From Nitrosococcus wardiae (GTDB lineage: Bacteria; Pseudomonadota; Gammaproteobacteria; Nitrosococcales; Nitrosococcaceae): DNA of 64,000 nucleotides. The translations under genes and the position numbers were made by a program. Positions within the stretch are counted from its first letter, which is position 1. Every line of letters starts with the position of its first letter. The notes beneath the pieces were generated by a model. It had not been told where the DNA came from, did no database searches, and saw only the letters and a list, made by a program, of their open reading frames with translations. Location of the stretch: assembly GCF_004421105.1 (NCBI RefSeq), contig NZ_CP038033.1, forward strand, positions 2,747,659 to 2,811,658. Reading direction: 5' to 3'. Shown here one piece after another: positions 7,764 through 17,203 of this stretch.

Positions 7764-10700
7764 ATGCGGCACATAAGAAAACCAATTTTTTCCCTCGGGT
7801 TATTGCTAATCGTCTTGGTAATCTCTGCTGCTTTCAGCTCAGATGATCCAACAAATATCCCAGATCCTAGTTTTGGGGATGCTCTGTGGATCGCCGAGTC
7901 TGGAGATGTCCTTAAGGTGGCGATCGCCGATGGAACTACTCTTTTTGCAATCAACCATGTAGACGAAATTTATGCTCTTGCTGTCGATTCCGAAGTCGGC
8001 ACCATCTGGGCTTCTAGTGGCAGCACTTTGTATGCCTACAATTTTGCTGGTGAGCGTCTATCGGCAACTCCTATCGATAAGATGTGGGATGAAAAGGGAG
8101 TAGTGGATACCGATGATGAGGGAAAGGATAAGAGTAAGCCGGTGAAAGATAACAGAAATAAGAAATTCATCCAGCTTGCTGTTAATCCCGATGATGGTTC
8201 GGTTTGGCTCAGCCGCCACAAAAAGCTTTATCATTTCGATGCCTTAGGCAAATTGATTGATGTTCTCTCTCTTCCAAAAAAGGTTGAGGCACTCACTTTT
8301 GATACTATTCGTAACCATCTGTGGGTAGCTACTCAAAAATTCCTTACTGTTTATGACGCCTCTGGTACGCCAATCAATAGCATTAGTCCTGCTGGCGCTA
8401 AACATATCCGCCATATGGTCTATGATGAGGGGGCAGATGCTCTATGGGTAGCAATAGACAAGAATATACTTCGCCGCTATGACGTCAATACTCCTCGTGC
8501 AGAGTTCGAGATATCTATTTTCAATGAAATAATTGCTCTTACCTCCGACTATCAAGACGGTCTCTGGGTCGTCGCTGGTAAGCACTTGCTCAAAGTGGAT
8601 GCGACGGGTGAGGAAACCTTTAGACTTAAGCCATTTAGTGGGAAAGGCGATAAGAAAGCTATCGATATAGCCTGCGATCCGGTAGATGGTTCGGTATGGG
8701 TAGCAAGCAAAGAGGCAATATATCTAATCAGCGCGGAGGGTGAGATCCAATCGGAGTTTTCGCTTATTTCGGGAAAGAAGAAGCCCAAAATACATGCCCT
8801 GGCGCTCTATGCAGATGTTATGCCTCCGCAACTGGAGATTATCCAACCCCAGGAGGGAAATTTACTCAATCGGAATCCACCGGCAATTAAGTTTCGATAT
8901 GATGATGCTGGAATCGGTGTAGATACTACAACGCTGGCTCTTAAGATGAACGGCGAGTTTTTAGAGGTAAGTTGCGATTTTCAGGAAAGGAACGCTAGCT
9001 GTATACCTGATAGTCCATTACTAGAGGGTGTCAATACGCTGCGTGTGGTAATTGGTGATTTTCACGGTAATATTTCCTTTCCTGCTAGTGTTGAATTTAC
9101 GATAGATAGTCTATCACCTGTGATTATCTTTCAACTTCCAGCAGGTGGTGTAATAACCAACTCTCAATCCTTTACTCTTTCAGGACAGCTTAGTGAGCCT
9201 GCGACACTTGATGTGGACGGCGTATCCTTGGCAGTTATGGACGATCTTAGCTTTAACCACCACGTAATGCTTATTGATGGCCTTAATCGCTTAACGTTTA
9301 CTGCTACCGATGCTGCAGGCAATACAAGTACTGCTGTTGCCCAGGTTACGCTGGACATTATGCCGCCACCATCTCCAGACGTCTCATTGATCCTTGTAAA
9401 TCTATCTAATAATGACACTATAACAGTCAGTGGGCAAGCGGGCAGCGTGGAGGGGGGTGCCCAAGTCACGCTTACTAATACGCGCACCGGTGAAAGTGTT
9501 GCTGTGTTCGCAGATCTAACGGGTGGTTTTGATGCACAGCTTGCAGCCCAAGCTAATGACCATATCCAGATTCAGACCACCGATGCGGCAGGCAATAATA
9601 GTGAACAGCAAACACTGACAGTTAGTCAGGTAGATGGTATGGTGCCACTAGACCCGGCGACTATTGCACCACCATTGAATGTGACTGGAATCACTTCATT
9701 TATGAAGGCCACTGCATTTTTATATGCTGGTGTAAATCCTATCCAAACAGGAGTGGTTCAGGGTGCCATAGAACCTCAACGCGCCGCGGTCATTCGTGGC
9801 CAGGTCAAAGATCGTGAAAATAATCCGTTATCAGGGGTTACCATCACCCTTAAAGACCACCCTGAAGTTGGCCGGACCTTTACCCGCAAAGATGGTATGT
9901 TTGACTTTGCCGTTAATGGTGGCGGGTTGCTGTCCATTAATTATCAGAAGGCCGGTTACTTACCTGTGCAGCGTCATGTAAATGTCTCCTGGCAAGATTT
10001 CGCTTTCGCTGATGATGTTGTCATGGTTAAGCTCGATCCCAAGGCAACTACAGTGACCTTATCGGCTAATATGCCTATGCAAGCTGCTAGAGGCAGCGTG
10101 ATAGTGGATGACGATGGTAGTCGACAAGCTACCATTTTGTTCCCAGAGGGCACGCATGCCAGTATGGTTTTGCCGGATGGTACCTCGCAGGTACTTCCTA
10201 CCCTTACTGTGCGACTTACCGAGTATACCGTCGGCAAAAACGGTCCCCAGGCTATGCCAGCATTGCTGCCACCTACCTCAGGCTATACCTATGCAGTGGA
10301 GTTAAGTGCAGACGAGGCTATAGCTGCTGGAGCCTTTCAGATTGATTTCGATCAGCCATTGCCCTTCTACGTTGATAATTTTCTTGATTTTCCAACAGGA
10401 GGGATCGTGCCCGTTGGTTGGTATAACCAGAGAAGGGGGGCTTGGATTCCCTCTCATAATGGTCGAATCGTAAAAATTCTTGGAATCGATACCAGAGGGC
10501 AGGCCCAATTGGATATAGATGGAAGTGGTAGTCCAGCTAATATTAATCAATTAAGTGAGCTGGGGATCACTGACGCTGAGCTCCGGCAATTAGCAAGACT
10601 CTATCCTGTTGGTAATAGCCTTTGGCGCGTCCCGATTCACCATTTTACTCCCTGGGACTATAATTGGCCCTATGGACCGCCAGAAGACGCCAAACCGCCT

Positions 10701-13700
10701 CCAGAGGAAGAACCTGAGACAGATAATGAAGATCAACCTGATTCAGAAAATAGTGATGAATGTAAGGGCTGCATAATTGAGCCTCAGAGGCAGAACCTGG
10801 GCGAGGAGATTCCACTTGCTGGTACTCCTTTTAAGCTTCATTACCGTAGCGATCGGATGCCAGGATATAGGGCTGGGTATTCTGTCCGAATTCCCATAAC
10901 TGATGATGCCGTTCCTAGTAGCTTAGAGCGGGTTGACCTTAAAGTAGATATTGCAGGACGCCGCTTCAAATATGCTTTTGAACCGATTCCAAATCAGACC
11001 CATACTTTTGTATGGGATGGTCAGGATGTTTATGGTCGTTCTGTGAGGGGAATGCGCAAGGTACGCATTAACATCAATTATGTATACAATGCAGTTTATT
11101 ACCCGCCAAATAAATTTTCTCGGGCCTTTGCCTCTGTTTCTAGCCTTGTAGGCAGCAATAATCAAATAGGGAGTAGTCGTAGTGCAGGAAAAGTAGTGCT
11201 TGGGAAGACATGGTACAAGAAGTTGGGAGCATTTACACCAAGTGCGATAGGTCTTGGCGGTTGGACAATCACTGTTCACGATGCATACGATATTTCAAAT
11301 AAGGTTTTATATAAGGGGAATGGTAATATACGGAGTGCAAAAAACTTAGGTAATATTATTACTACTTATGCGAGGAATAAAAATGAAAGTTCAACCTTTC
11401 TAGGTGAAGGTAATTTAGCAATTAAAGCAAATATCTTCCTTCCAACTGATCTCGCATTTAGCCCAGATGGAACTCTATACATAACAGTTCGACACCAATT
11501 TGGCAAGCTTCTCCGTATAGCGCCAGAGGGAAATGTTACAAATGTTAATTTTCCTGTTGCGCTTTCATACTTATCATCAGTTGCAGTTGGGCCAGATGGA
11601 AGCCTGTATGTGGTGGACGTGGATAATTTCCGCGTTCTCCGGATTGGAGTTGATGGGGGCGTTAGTATAGCTGCTGGTAATGGCACTGCTGGGCTTAGCG
11701 GAACGGGAAGTTTAGCAACGCAAGCAATGATGCGGCCTTTTGAGATTGCGCTAGATGCGGATGGCAATTTATATATTGCTGAACCCAAAAATAATGTTAT
11801 TCGTAGAGTGGGGCCCGATGGTCTCATTACTCTTGTAGCAGGTAGTGGGAGCCGTGGTTTTTCCGGGGACGGAGGTCTTGCAACACAGGCTCGTTTAAAC
11901 CATCCCAATGATCTTGCGATTGGCCCGGATGGGAATCTATATATTGCAGACTATAATAATCATCGGATTCGGCGAGTGAGTCCTAATGGAATCATCACTA
12001 CTATAGCAGGCAATGGAGGCCGAGGATATGGTGGGGATGGTGGTCCAGCTACACAGGCAATGTTACGGAATCCACAAGGCATTACAGTAGCTTCAGATAG
12101 TAGTCTTTACATCGCAGATAGACGTAATCACCGTATTCGAAAAGTCAGCCCAGAAGGCATTATCACTACTGTAGCAGGCAATGGAATCCTTGGATACGAT
12201 GGAGATGGTGGTATCTCAACAGGAGCGAGACTCAATCTTCCGATAGCTGTAGCATTTAGTCCAGACGAGAACCTATATATTGCGGACTATTATAATCACC
12301 GCATTCGTCGTGTAGTTCCCCCCCTACCTGGCTTTACTTTGGAAAATATGATGGTCGCATCTAACAGCGGTGCTTTGGTGTATATGTTTAACAACGAGGG
12401 TTATCATCAGAGTACTGTAGACACGGTTACTGAGGTGCCTATCTACAAGTTTATTTATGATGCTAGAGGTAATTTAGTAGAGATTGAAGATAGGAATAGC
12501 GATATTACTCGCATTGAGCGTAATAATAATGGCGATCCCATGGCTATAGTTTCCCCCGATGGGCAGCGCACCGCATTGGTGTTAAGCGCTAATGGCTACC
12601 TTGCTTCGGTTACTAACCCTAATAGTGAAACTTATCAAATGGAGTACACTGCTGGCGGGCTAATGACACAATTTACTGATCCTCGCAATAATGTTTCGCA
12701 ATATAAATATGATAGAGTAGGACGTTTACTTCAAGACACTAATGCTAGTGAAAGTGGGTGGACACTTACCCGCAGCGGCAATCAAGATAGTTATACTATT
12801 TCTATGATTAGTAGTGAAGGTCGTACTGCACATTTTACTACCAAACTGCTGGCTAATGGTGATCGTTTGCAGATTAATACCTACCCTAATAACACTATCC
12901 AAGAAAAATTTTTTAAAGCTAACGGTGAGGAGGTTATTATTGCTTCTGATGGTACTGTTACCATGGTAGTGAAAACTCCTGATTCACGATTTGGCATGCA
13001 AGCACCGATAGCGGCTTTAAAAACAGTTACAATGCCAAGTGGTTTGAGATCTATAGTAGAGACTAAGCGATCAGCAACATTAAAAGATGAAAATAATCTG
13101 CTTAGCCTTATTTCTTTAACAGAAGAAGTTATCTTAAATAATAAAATATACACTAGTACATATAATCCATTAACATTCACTTGGAATAATACAACCCCAG
13201 AAGGGCGTCAATCCTCCGCTATTTTTGATAAAAAAGGGCGTCTCATTAACATTCAAAGTGGGGGATTGGCAGCCACCAATTATATTTATGACTCTAGCGG
13301 TCGACTGCTGAAGGCAACTATAGGAGAGGGGGATAAGACTCGCACTACTCGAATCCGCTACTACTCGGATGGTCTGCAGAAAGGTTATATTGAGCGTATC
13401 ACGAATGCGTTAGGTCATAGCACTCACTTTGAGTACGATCTTGCTGGACGAGTTATCAAGCAGATATTTTCTGAGGGTCGAGAAGTTAGCTTTAACTATA
13501 ATAGAAGCGGGAATCTCATCCATATTACTCCGCCTGAGCAATCCACGCACCAGTTCGAGTACACTCCCATTGATCAAATAGCTGAGTATACACCGCCAGA
13601 TACTACCCAAGGGGAACTTTCAACTCATTATCAGTACAATCAAGATCGGCAGCTTACTCGAATTACCCGACCCAGCGGGCAAACGGTAGAATTCAGTTAT

Positions 13701-15383
13701 GATAGTGGTGGTGAGCTTGACAACCTTAATATTCCGCGTGGGTATTACCGTTATAGTTATGATAGTGTCACTGGTCAGATTAGCACTATCAATGCTCCTG
13801 GGGATAGTGAATTAGAGTATGCTTATGATGGGTTTCTGCCTACTAGTACTGCGTGGGTTGGTGAAATTTTCGGCAGTTTGACGCAACGCTACAATGACGA
13901 TTTTCAGGTGACCGAACTCGCTGTAAATGGTGAACCTATATTTTTTAGTTATGATCGTGACGGTTTGCTGACTCAGGCTGGAGTTCTAACACTTGATCGT
14001 GATGTACATAATGGTTTACTAATTGGTACTACTTTAGGGGCTGTATCTACGGTTCAGAGTTATAATGATTTCGGTGAGCTTAAGACTAAACGAGCAAGTT
14101 ATGAGGGTGTTACATTCTATGAAGTCCGTTATATGCGAGATAAGTTAGGACGGATTGCTGAGAAAACGGAAAGGGTAGATGGTATGTCAAATACTTATAT
14201 CTACAATTACGATTTCTCTGGCCGACTTGTTGATGTTGAGAAGAATGGAGCAAGCACCTCTATTTATAAGTATGATGCTAATGGTAATCGTATTTATCAT
14301 AACGGTACCATAGCTAACTACGATGCTCAGGATCGTCTCTTACGCTATGGTAACGTTGCTTATATCTATACGGCTAATGGTGAACTCAATACCAAAACTG
14401 AAAATAGGGTTGAGGCAGAGTATACTCATGGTGTGCTTGGAAACTTAGTAAAAGTTAAGTTGCGTAATGATATTATCATTAATTACCTTATCGACGGCCA
14501 GAATCGCAGAATCGGTAAAAAGGTTAATGGTAAATTAGTACAAGGATTTCTTTACCAAGATCAGTTCAATCCTGTAGCTGAGTTAGATGGTAGTGGTAAT
14601 GTGGTTGCTCGTTTTATATATGCCGATAAGCCTAATGTGCCAGCATATATGATCAAAGATGGAAAAACTTACCGTATTATTTCGGATCACTTGGGCAGCC
14701 CACGGGTAGTTATCGATATCCAAAATGGTGTTATTTACCAACGTATGGACTATGATGAATTTGGTCAGGTTGTTCGTGACACTAATCCAGGCTTTCAACC
14801 ATTTGGATTTGCAGGCGGAATTTATGATCAGCATACGGGGTTAGTGCGTTTTGGGGCGAGAGACTATGATTCAGAAATTGGTCGATGGGTGGCAAAAGAT
14901 CCAATTTTATTTGCTAGCCGGAGCACAAACCTTTATGCCTATGCTTTGAATGATCCAGTTAATTTTATAGACCCTGATGGACAGCTTATATTGAATGTAA
15001 TAAGTGGAGCAGTAGGAGCTACCATCGGTGCATATAATGCGCATGCAAGTGGAGGTTCAGGTAATGATATAGTTGGTGGAGCATTGATAGGGGGACTTTC
15101 TAATGCAGTTTCTGGTAAGGCATTAATAAATGCACTTATTAATGCGGCAGGAAATATAGCAGGGCAAACAACAAATCCATGTTTTAGCGGGAATATCAAT
15201 GCTGCGGAAGCCGCTATGGCAGGATTGCTAGGGTCATATGGGATTAGAGATAGATTACCTCAGTTTATGCAGCCTAATTTGGCTGGACCACTCCCCGTCC
15301 AGATTGCTCATGAGAGCGTAGCAGAAGCTGGTTCTCAAATGCTTGGAAGTAATCTATCTGCTACTATGGGTCGGCTATTTTAG
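7764..15383 (+). CDS. Giant secreted RHS/YD-repeat protein with NHL and teneurin-like order
   Basis: 2539 residues from the ATG at 7764 (AGGA upstream). In order: signal peptide (~1-27); beta-propeller-like repeats with LWVA/VWVAS blades (~40-350); bacterial Ig-like domains (~355-630, e.g. FTATDAAGNTS); a TTR/carboxypeptidase-regulatory-like domain (~675-740, VIRGQVKDRENNPLSGVTI); a linker ending in Pro/Glu/Asp; a segment starting GCIIEPQRQNLGEEIPLAGT (~1000); NHL repeats (~1225-1520, YIADYNNHRIRRV, GDGGPATQA); YD repeats (~1530-2300, e.g. YDANGNR); and the RHS core (~2306-2405, DHLGSPRVV ... YDSEIGRWVAKDPI ... DPDG). A ~134-residue Gly/Ala-rich tail follows. RHS shells enclose a C-terminal cargo, often a toxin; the tail shows no toxin motif I recognise. 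The gene is visibly more AT-rich than its neighbours, which fits acquisition. Confidence 0.93.
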   Translation: MRHIRKPIFSLGLLLIVLVISAAFSSDDPTNIPDPSFGDALWIAESGDVLKVAIADGTTLFAINHVDEIYALAVDSEVGTIWASSGSTLYAYNFAGERLSATPIDKMWDEKGVVDTDDEGKDKSKPVKDNRNKKFIQLAVNPDDGSVWLSRHKKLYHFDALGKLIDVLSLPKKVEALTFDTIRNHLWVATQKFLTVYDASGTPINSISPAGAKHIRHMVYDEGADALWVAIDKNILRRYDVNTPRAEFEISIFNEIIALTSDYQDGLWVVAGKHLLKVDATGEETFRLKPFSGKGDKKAIDIACDPVDGSVWVASKEAIYLISAEGEIQSEFSLISGKKKPKIHALALYADVMPPQLEIIQPQEGNLLNRNPPAIKFRYDDAGIGVDTTTLALKMNGEFLEVSCDFQERNASCIPDSPLLEGVNTLRVVIGDFHGNISFPASVEFTIDSLSPVIIFQLPAGGVITNSQSFTLSGQLSEPATLDVDGVSLAVMDDLSFNHHVMLIDGLNRLTFTATDAAGNTSTAVAQVTLDIMPPPSPDVSLILVNLSNNDTITVSGQAGSVEGGAQVTLTNTRTGESVAVFADLTGGFDAQLAAQANDHIQIQTTDAAGNNSEQQTLTVSQVDGMVPLDPATIAPPLNVTGITSFMKATAFLYAGVNPIQTGVVQGAIEPQRAAVIRGQVKDRENNPLSGVTITLKDHPEVGRTFTRKDGMFDFAVNGGGLLSINYQKAGYLPVQRHVNVSWQDFAFADDVVMVKLDPKATTVTLSANMPMQAARGSVIVDDDGSRQATILFPEGTHASMVLPDGTSQVLPTLTVRLTEYTVGKNGPQAMPALLPPTSGYTYAVELSADEAIAAGAFQIDFDQPLPFYVDNFLDFPTGGIVPVGWYNQRRGAWIPSHNGRIVKILGIDTRGQAQLDIDGSGSPANINQLSELGITDAELRQLARLYPVGNSLWRVPIHHFTPWDYNWPYGPPEDAKPPPEEEPETDNEDQPDSENSDECKGCIIEPQRQNLGEEIPLAGTPFKLHYRSDRMPGYRAGYSVRIPITDDAVPSSLERVDLKVDIAGRRFKYAFEPIPNQTHTFVWDGQDVYGRSVRGMRKVRININYVYNAVYYPPNKFSRAFASVSSLVGSNNQIGSSRSAGKVVLGKTWYKKLGAFTPSAIGLGGWTITVHDAYDISNKVLYKGNGNIRSAKNLGNIITTYARNKNESSTFLGEGNLAIKANIFLPTDLAFSPDGTLYITVRHQFGKLLRIAPEGNVTNVNFPVALSYLSSVAVGPDGSLYVVDVDNFRVLRIGVDGGVSIAAGNGTAGLSGTGSLATQAMMRPFEIALDADGNLYIAEPKNNVIRRVGPDGLITLVAGSGSRGFSGDGGLATQARLNHPNDLAIGPDGNLYIADYNNHRIRRVSPNGIITTIAGNGGRGYGGDGGPATQAMLRNPQGITVASDSSLYIADRRNHRIRKVSPEGIITTVAGNGILGYDGDGGISTGARLNLPIAVAFSPDENLYIADYYNHRIRRVVPPLPGFTLENMMVASNSGALVYMFNNEGYHQSTVDTVTEVPIYKFIYDARGNLVEIEDRNSDITRIERNNNGDPMAIVSPDGQRTALVLSANGYLASVTNPNSETYQMEYTAGGLMTQFTDPRNNVSQYKYDRVGRLLQDTNASESGWTLTRSGNQDSYTISMISSEGRTAHFTTKLLANGDRLQINTYPNNTIQEKFFKANGEEVIIASDGTVTMVVKTPDSRFGMQAPIAALKTVTMPSGLRSIVETKRSATLKDENNLLSLISLTEEVILNNKIYTSTYNPLTFTWNNTTPEGRQSSAIFDKKGRLINIQSGGLAATNYIYDSSGRLLKATIGEGDKTRTTRIRYYSDGLQKGYIERITNALGHSTHFEYDLAGRVIKQIFSEGREVSFNYNRSGNLIHITPPEQSTHQFEYTPIDQIAEYTPPDTTQGELSTHYQYNQDRQLTRITRPSGQTVEFSYDSGGELDNLNIPRGYYRYSYDSVTGQISTINAPGDSELEYAYDGFLPTSTAWVGEIFGSLTQRYNDDFQVTELAVNGEPIFFSYDRDGLLTQAGVLTLDRDVHNGLLIGTTLGAVSTVQSYNDFGELKTKRASYEGVTFYEVRYMRDKLGRIAEKTERVDGMSNTYIYNYDFSGRLVDVEKNGASTSIYKYDANGNRIYHNGTIANYDAQDRLLRYGNVAYIYTANGELNTKTENRVEAEYTHGVLGNLVKVKLRNDIIINYLIDGQNRRIGKKVNGKLVQGFLYQDQFNPVAELDGSGNVVARFIYADKPNVPAYMIKDGKTYRIISDHLGSPRVVIDIQNGVIYQRMDYDEFGQVVRDTNPGFQPFGFAGGIYDQHTGLVRFGARDYDSEIGRWVAKDPILFASRSTNLYAYALNDPVNFIDPDGQLILNVISGAVGATIGAYNAHASGGSGNDIVGGALIGGLSNAVSGKALINALINAAGNIAGQTTNPCFSGNINAAEAAMAGLLGSYGIRDRLPQFMQPNLAGPLPVQIAHESVAEAGSQMLGSNLSATMGRLF

Positions 15384-15410
15384 CCATTTTACTATTTGGA
15401 ACTAGAGTTG

Positions 15411-15632
15411 GTGAATAGAAATAAAATTGGTTATATTTTGCTAGGTTGGTTTTGCATTATAGGTGGAATGGAGGGTTTGCTTACAGGAACGACTTTCGGT
15501 GTTGGCAATTTAACAACTTCATCAAGAGATATAACTTTCGAAGATAACCCTATTGAGTTTATATTAGTTATAGCTTTTTGGTTAGGCTTTGGAAGCGCAA
15601 GTATATGGTCTACTCTAAAGAAGAAGGAGTAA
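15411..15632 (+). CDS. Small two-helix membrane protein after the RHS gene
   Basis: 73 residues from a GTG at 15411 (a TTG at 15396 is also possible); it begins 27 bases after the RHS stop. Two hydrophobic segments (IGYILLGWFCIIGGMEGLL and FILVIAFWLGFGSASIW) flank a short polar loop, and the C-terminus is Lys-rich. Codon use is AT-rich like the RHS gene. Genes in this position often encode immunity partners of RHS toxins; that role is an inference from position only. There is no strong ribosome site, so translation may be coupled. Confidence 0.55.
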   Translation: MNRNKIGYILLGWFCIIGGMEGLLTGTTFGVGNLTTSSRDITFEDNPIEFILVIAFWLGFGSASIWSTLKKKE

Positions 15633-16019
15633 TATCTAATAATAACTCTTTAGAGTTGTTACGGAGTATCAGGGTCATTGAAATCGTACCTCAGTGCTGC
15701 TGCTTGCCAGTTAATAATAATTGAAAGTATGAATAAATTTTAAGGTACGGTGCCTGATTTTCCGGCTTGGATATCCTGAGGTCACTAAAAACAATTTCAG
15801 AAACTGTTGGAAAAAACCTAAATTAAGCCAAGCGATTGAGCAAGGGGAAATCATAGAGATCTGAATCATGGTCTCGCTCCTACCTGAGACATGACCCTAT
15901 AGAATAACCCTCTTTTGCCACTCTTGGATAATTTATTGGTTTTAATAATTGATTAAAAAATAACAAATAACTTAACTCCCCCGGTTTGATAAAAGAAAGA
16001 TAACATGCCGCATAGCTCC
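15633..16019. other. Intergenic region with possible coding scrap
   Basis: About 390 AT-rich bases. On the plus strand near 15815-15864 a short protein-like end (KKPKLSQAIEQGEIIEI, then stop) has no start and is too short to assign. No RNA gene or clear terminator seen. Confidence 0.35.
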
Positions 16020-16220
16020 CTAAGGCTCCTTCTTCTCTTCTTTTTTCTCTTGAGTTTTTCTCCATTCGTCATAACATTCTAAGCCACAAAACCAGAGAAT
16101 ATATTCGTCCGCTTCATGGCTTTTGGCTTCTGACTCAGGAATTTCTTTAAAGCAAACCTCGCAGTTGAGTTTCGGTTTGCTGGGAAATACTCGTGGGTCG
16201 CGGTCGTGTGGTTCAGTCAT
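16020..16220 (-). CDS. DUF3330-like four-cysteine protein
   Basis: 66 residues. The core CEVCFKEIPESEAKSHEADE ... WFCGLECYDEW carries two Cys-X2/X3-Cys pairs (~20/23 and ~45/49) typical of a small zinc ribbon, matching the DUF3330 pattern as I remember it. The C-terminus is a charged KKEE tail. It lies about 155 bases downstream of the ComA-like gene on the same strand, so it could be the last gene of that operon. Function unknown; a zinc-binding or adaptor role is likely. Confidence 0.75.
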   Translation of the reverse strand: MTEPHDRDPRVFPSKPKLNCEVCFKEIPESEAKSHEADEYILWFCGLECYDEWRKTQEKKEEKKEP

Positions 16221-16375
16221 AGGGTTGACTCCTAAATCGGACTTACATTGACAAATGGTAGCTCCTGTAGCCCATTAAAATTTTGTCTTTTTAAAGCTAT
16301 TTTTCGTAATTATTCATTTCTATTATCTCTCCCAGAAGCATGGGATGGATACTCATAAATTTAATTTCTTTTTGG

Positions 16376-17203
16376 TTATTTTTCTTTATAGGTGAGCACT
16401 CGGCCCCAAATTTCCTGGGTTCCCCAGATTCCGGCTCGCAGGCACTCAAGTTGGACGATCTGGCTGTGGTCCACAAACAAGTTCACCTCTGGGCCATAAT
16501 TTTTGATATACCAGGAAAAGACTTCTGGTTCGGCAGCTTCGAACATGATTTTTTCCAAACCCAGTTCATTAATAATTTTAGCCACCACATCAGTGCGCCA
16601 GCTCTTGACGCTTTCTGTGATTCCCTCGGACTCGATCATGATCATATAAGCACCGGCGTCAATGAACCGTTTTGCTTGCTGGATCATCCATTCGGGATCT
16701 TGAGTTCCGGCAGCTTCCAGCGCTTCGGCGGCCGTAGCTCCACCGGCGCCAAATTGAATTCCCACCTCGGGTTTGGCTTTTAAACCGGCTTGTTGGACTT
16801 TCTCTACTAAGCGTAACCAGTCGTCGGTGGGAATGGTGATAAAACCGCAAGATATCTCGATGATATCGAAGCCTACGGTTTTGCACTCCTGGATATATTT
16901 ATCCACCGCTTCGGGTCCTTGGGTCAAGACATACTCGATAAACCCGCCCGTTGATACCAAGGCGTCGAACTCATGGGCAGTGGCAATAATCTCCTCTAAG
17001 GCAGAGCGGGGCATAAGGGTAAAGGAGCCCCCGGCAAATTTAACCGAGTCCACATAAGTACCCATGGTTTCTAAAACGTCCCGTAAGTAGCGCTTTCCCA
17101 TGACGCTGTAGTAGGGGCCCCGGATTTCGGTGATACCTTGGGTTCTCGGCTTGGTCTGACGTTGATTGAGCCGTAGAAACGGGTATCCGCGTTCATTTGC
17201 CAT
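16376..17203 (-). CDS. Phosphosulfolactate synthase (ComA)-like protein
   Basis: 275-residue TIM-barrel protein of the ComA/HSA32 family. ComA adds sulfite to phosphoenolpyruvate to form phosphosulfolactate. Motifs: VDSVKFAGGSFTLMP (~51-65), EISCGFITIPTDDWLRLV (~115-132), KPEVGIQFGAGG (~143-154), IMIESEGITES (~188-198), and FVDHSQIVQLECLRAGIWG near the C-terminus. Length fits the family. Its start lies inside the MmgE/PrpD gene (11-base overlap), so the two are co-translated. No other coenzyme M genes are nearby, so the substrate may differ from that of ComA. Confidence 0.85.
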   Translation of the reverse strand: MANERGYPFLRLNQRQTKPRTQGITEIRGPYYSVMGKRYLRDVLETMGTYVDSVKFAGGSFTLMPRSALEEIIATAHEFDALVSTGGFIEYVLTQGPEAVDKYIQECKTVGFDIIEISCGFITIPTDDWLRLVEKVQQAGLKAKPEVGIQFGAGGATAAEALEAAGTQDPEWMIQQAKRFIDAGAYMIMIESEGITESVKSWRTDVVAKIINELGLEKIMFEAAEPEVFSWYIKNYGPEVNLFVDHSQIVQLECLRAGIWGTQEIWGRVLTYKEK

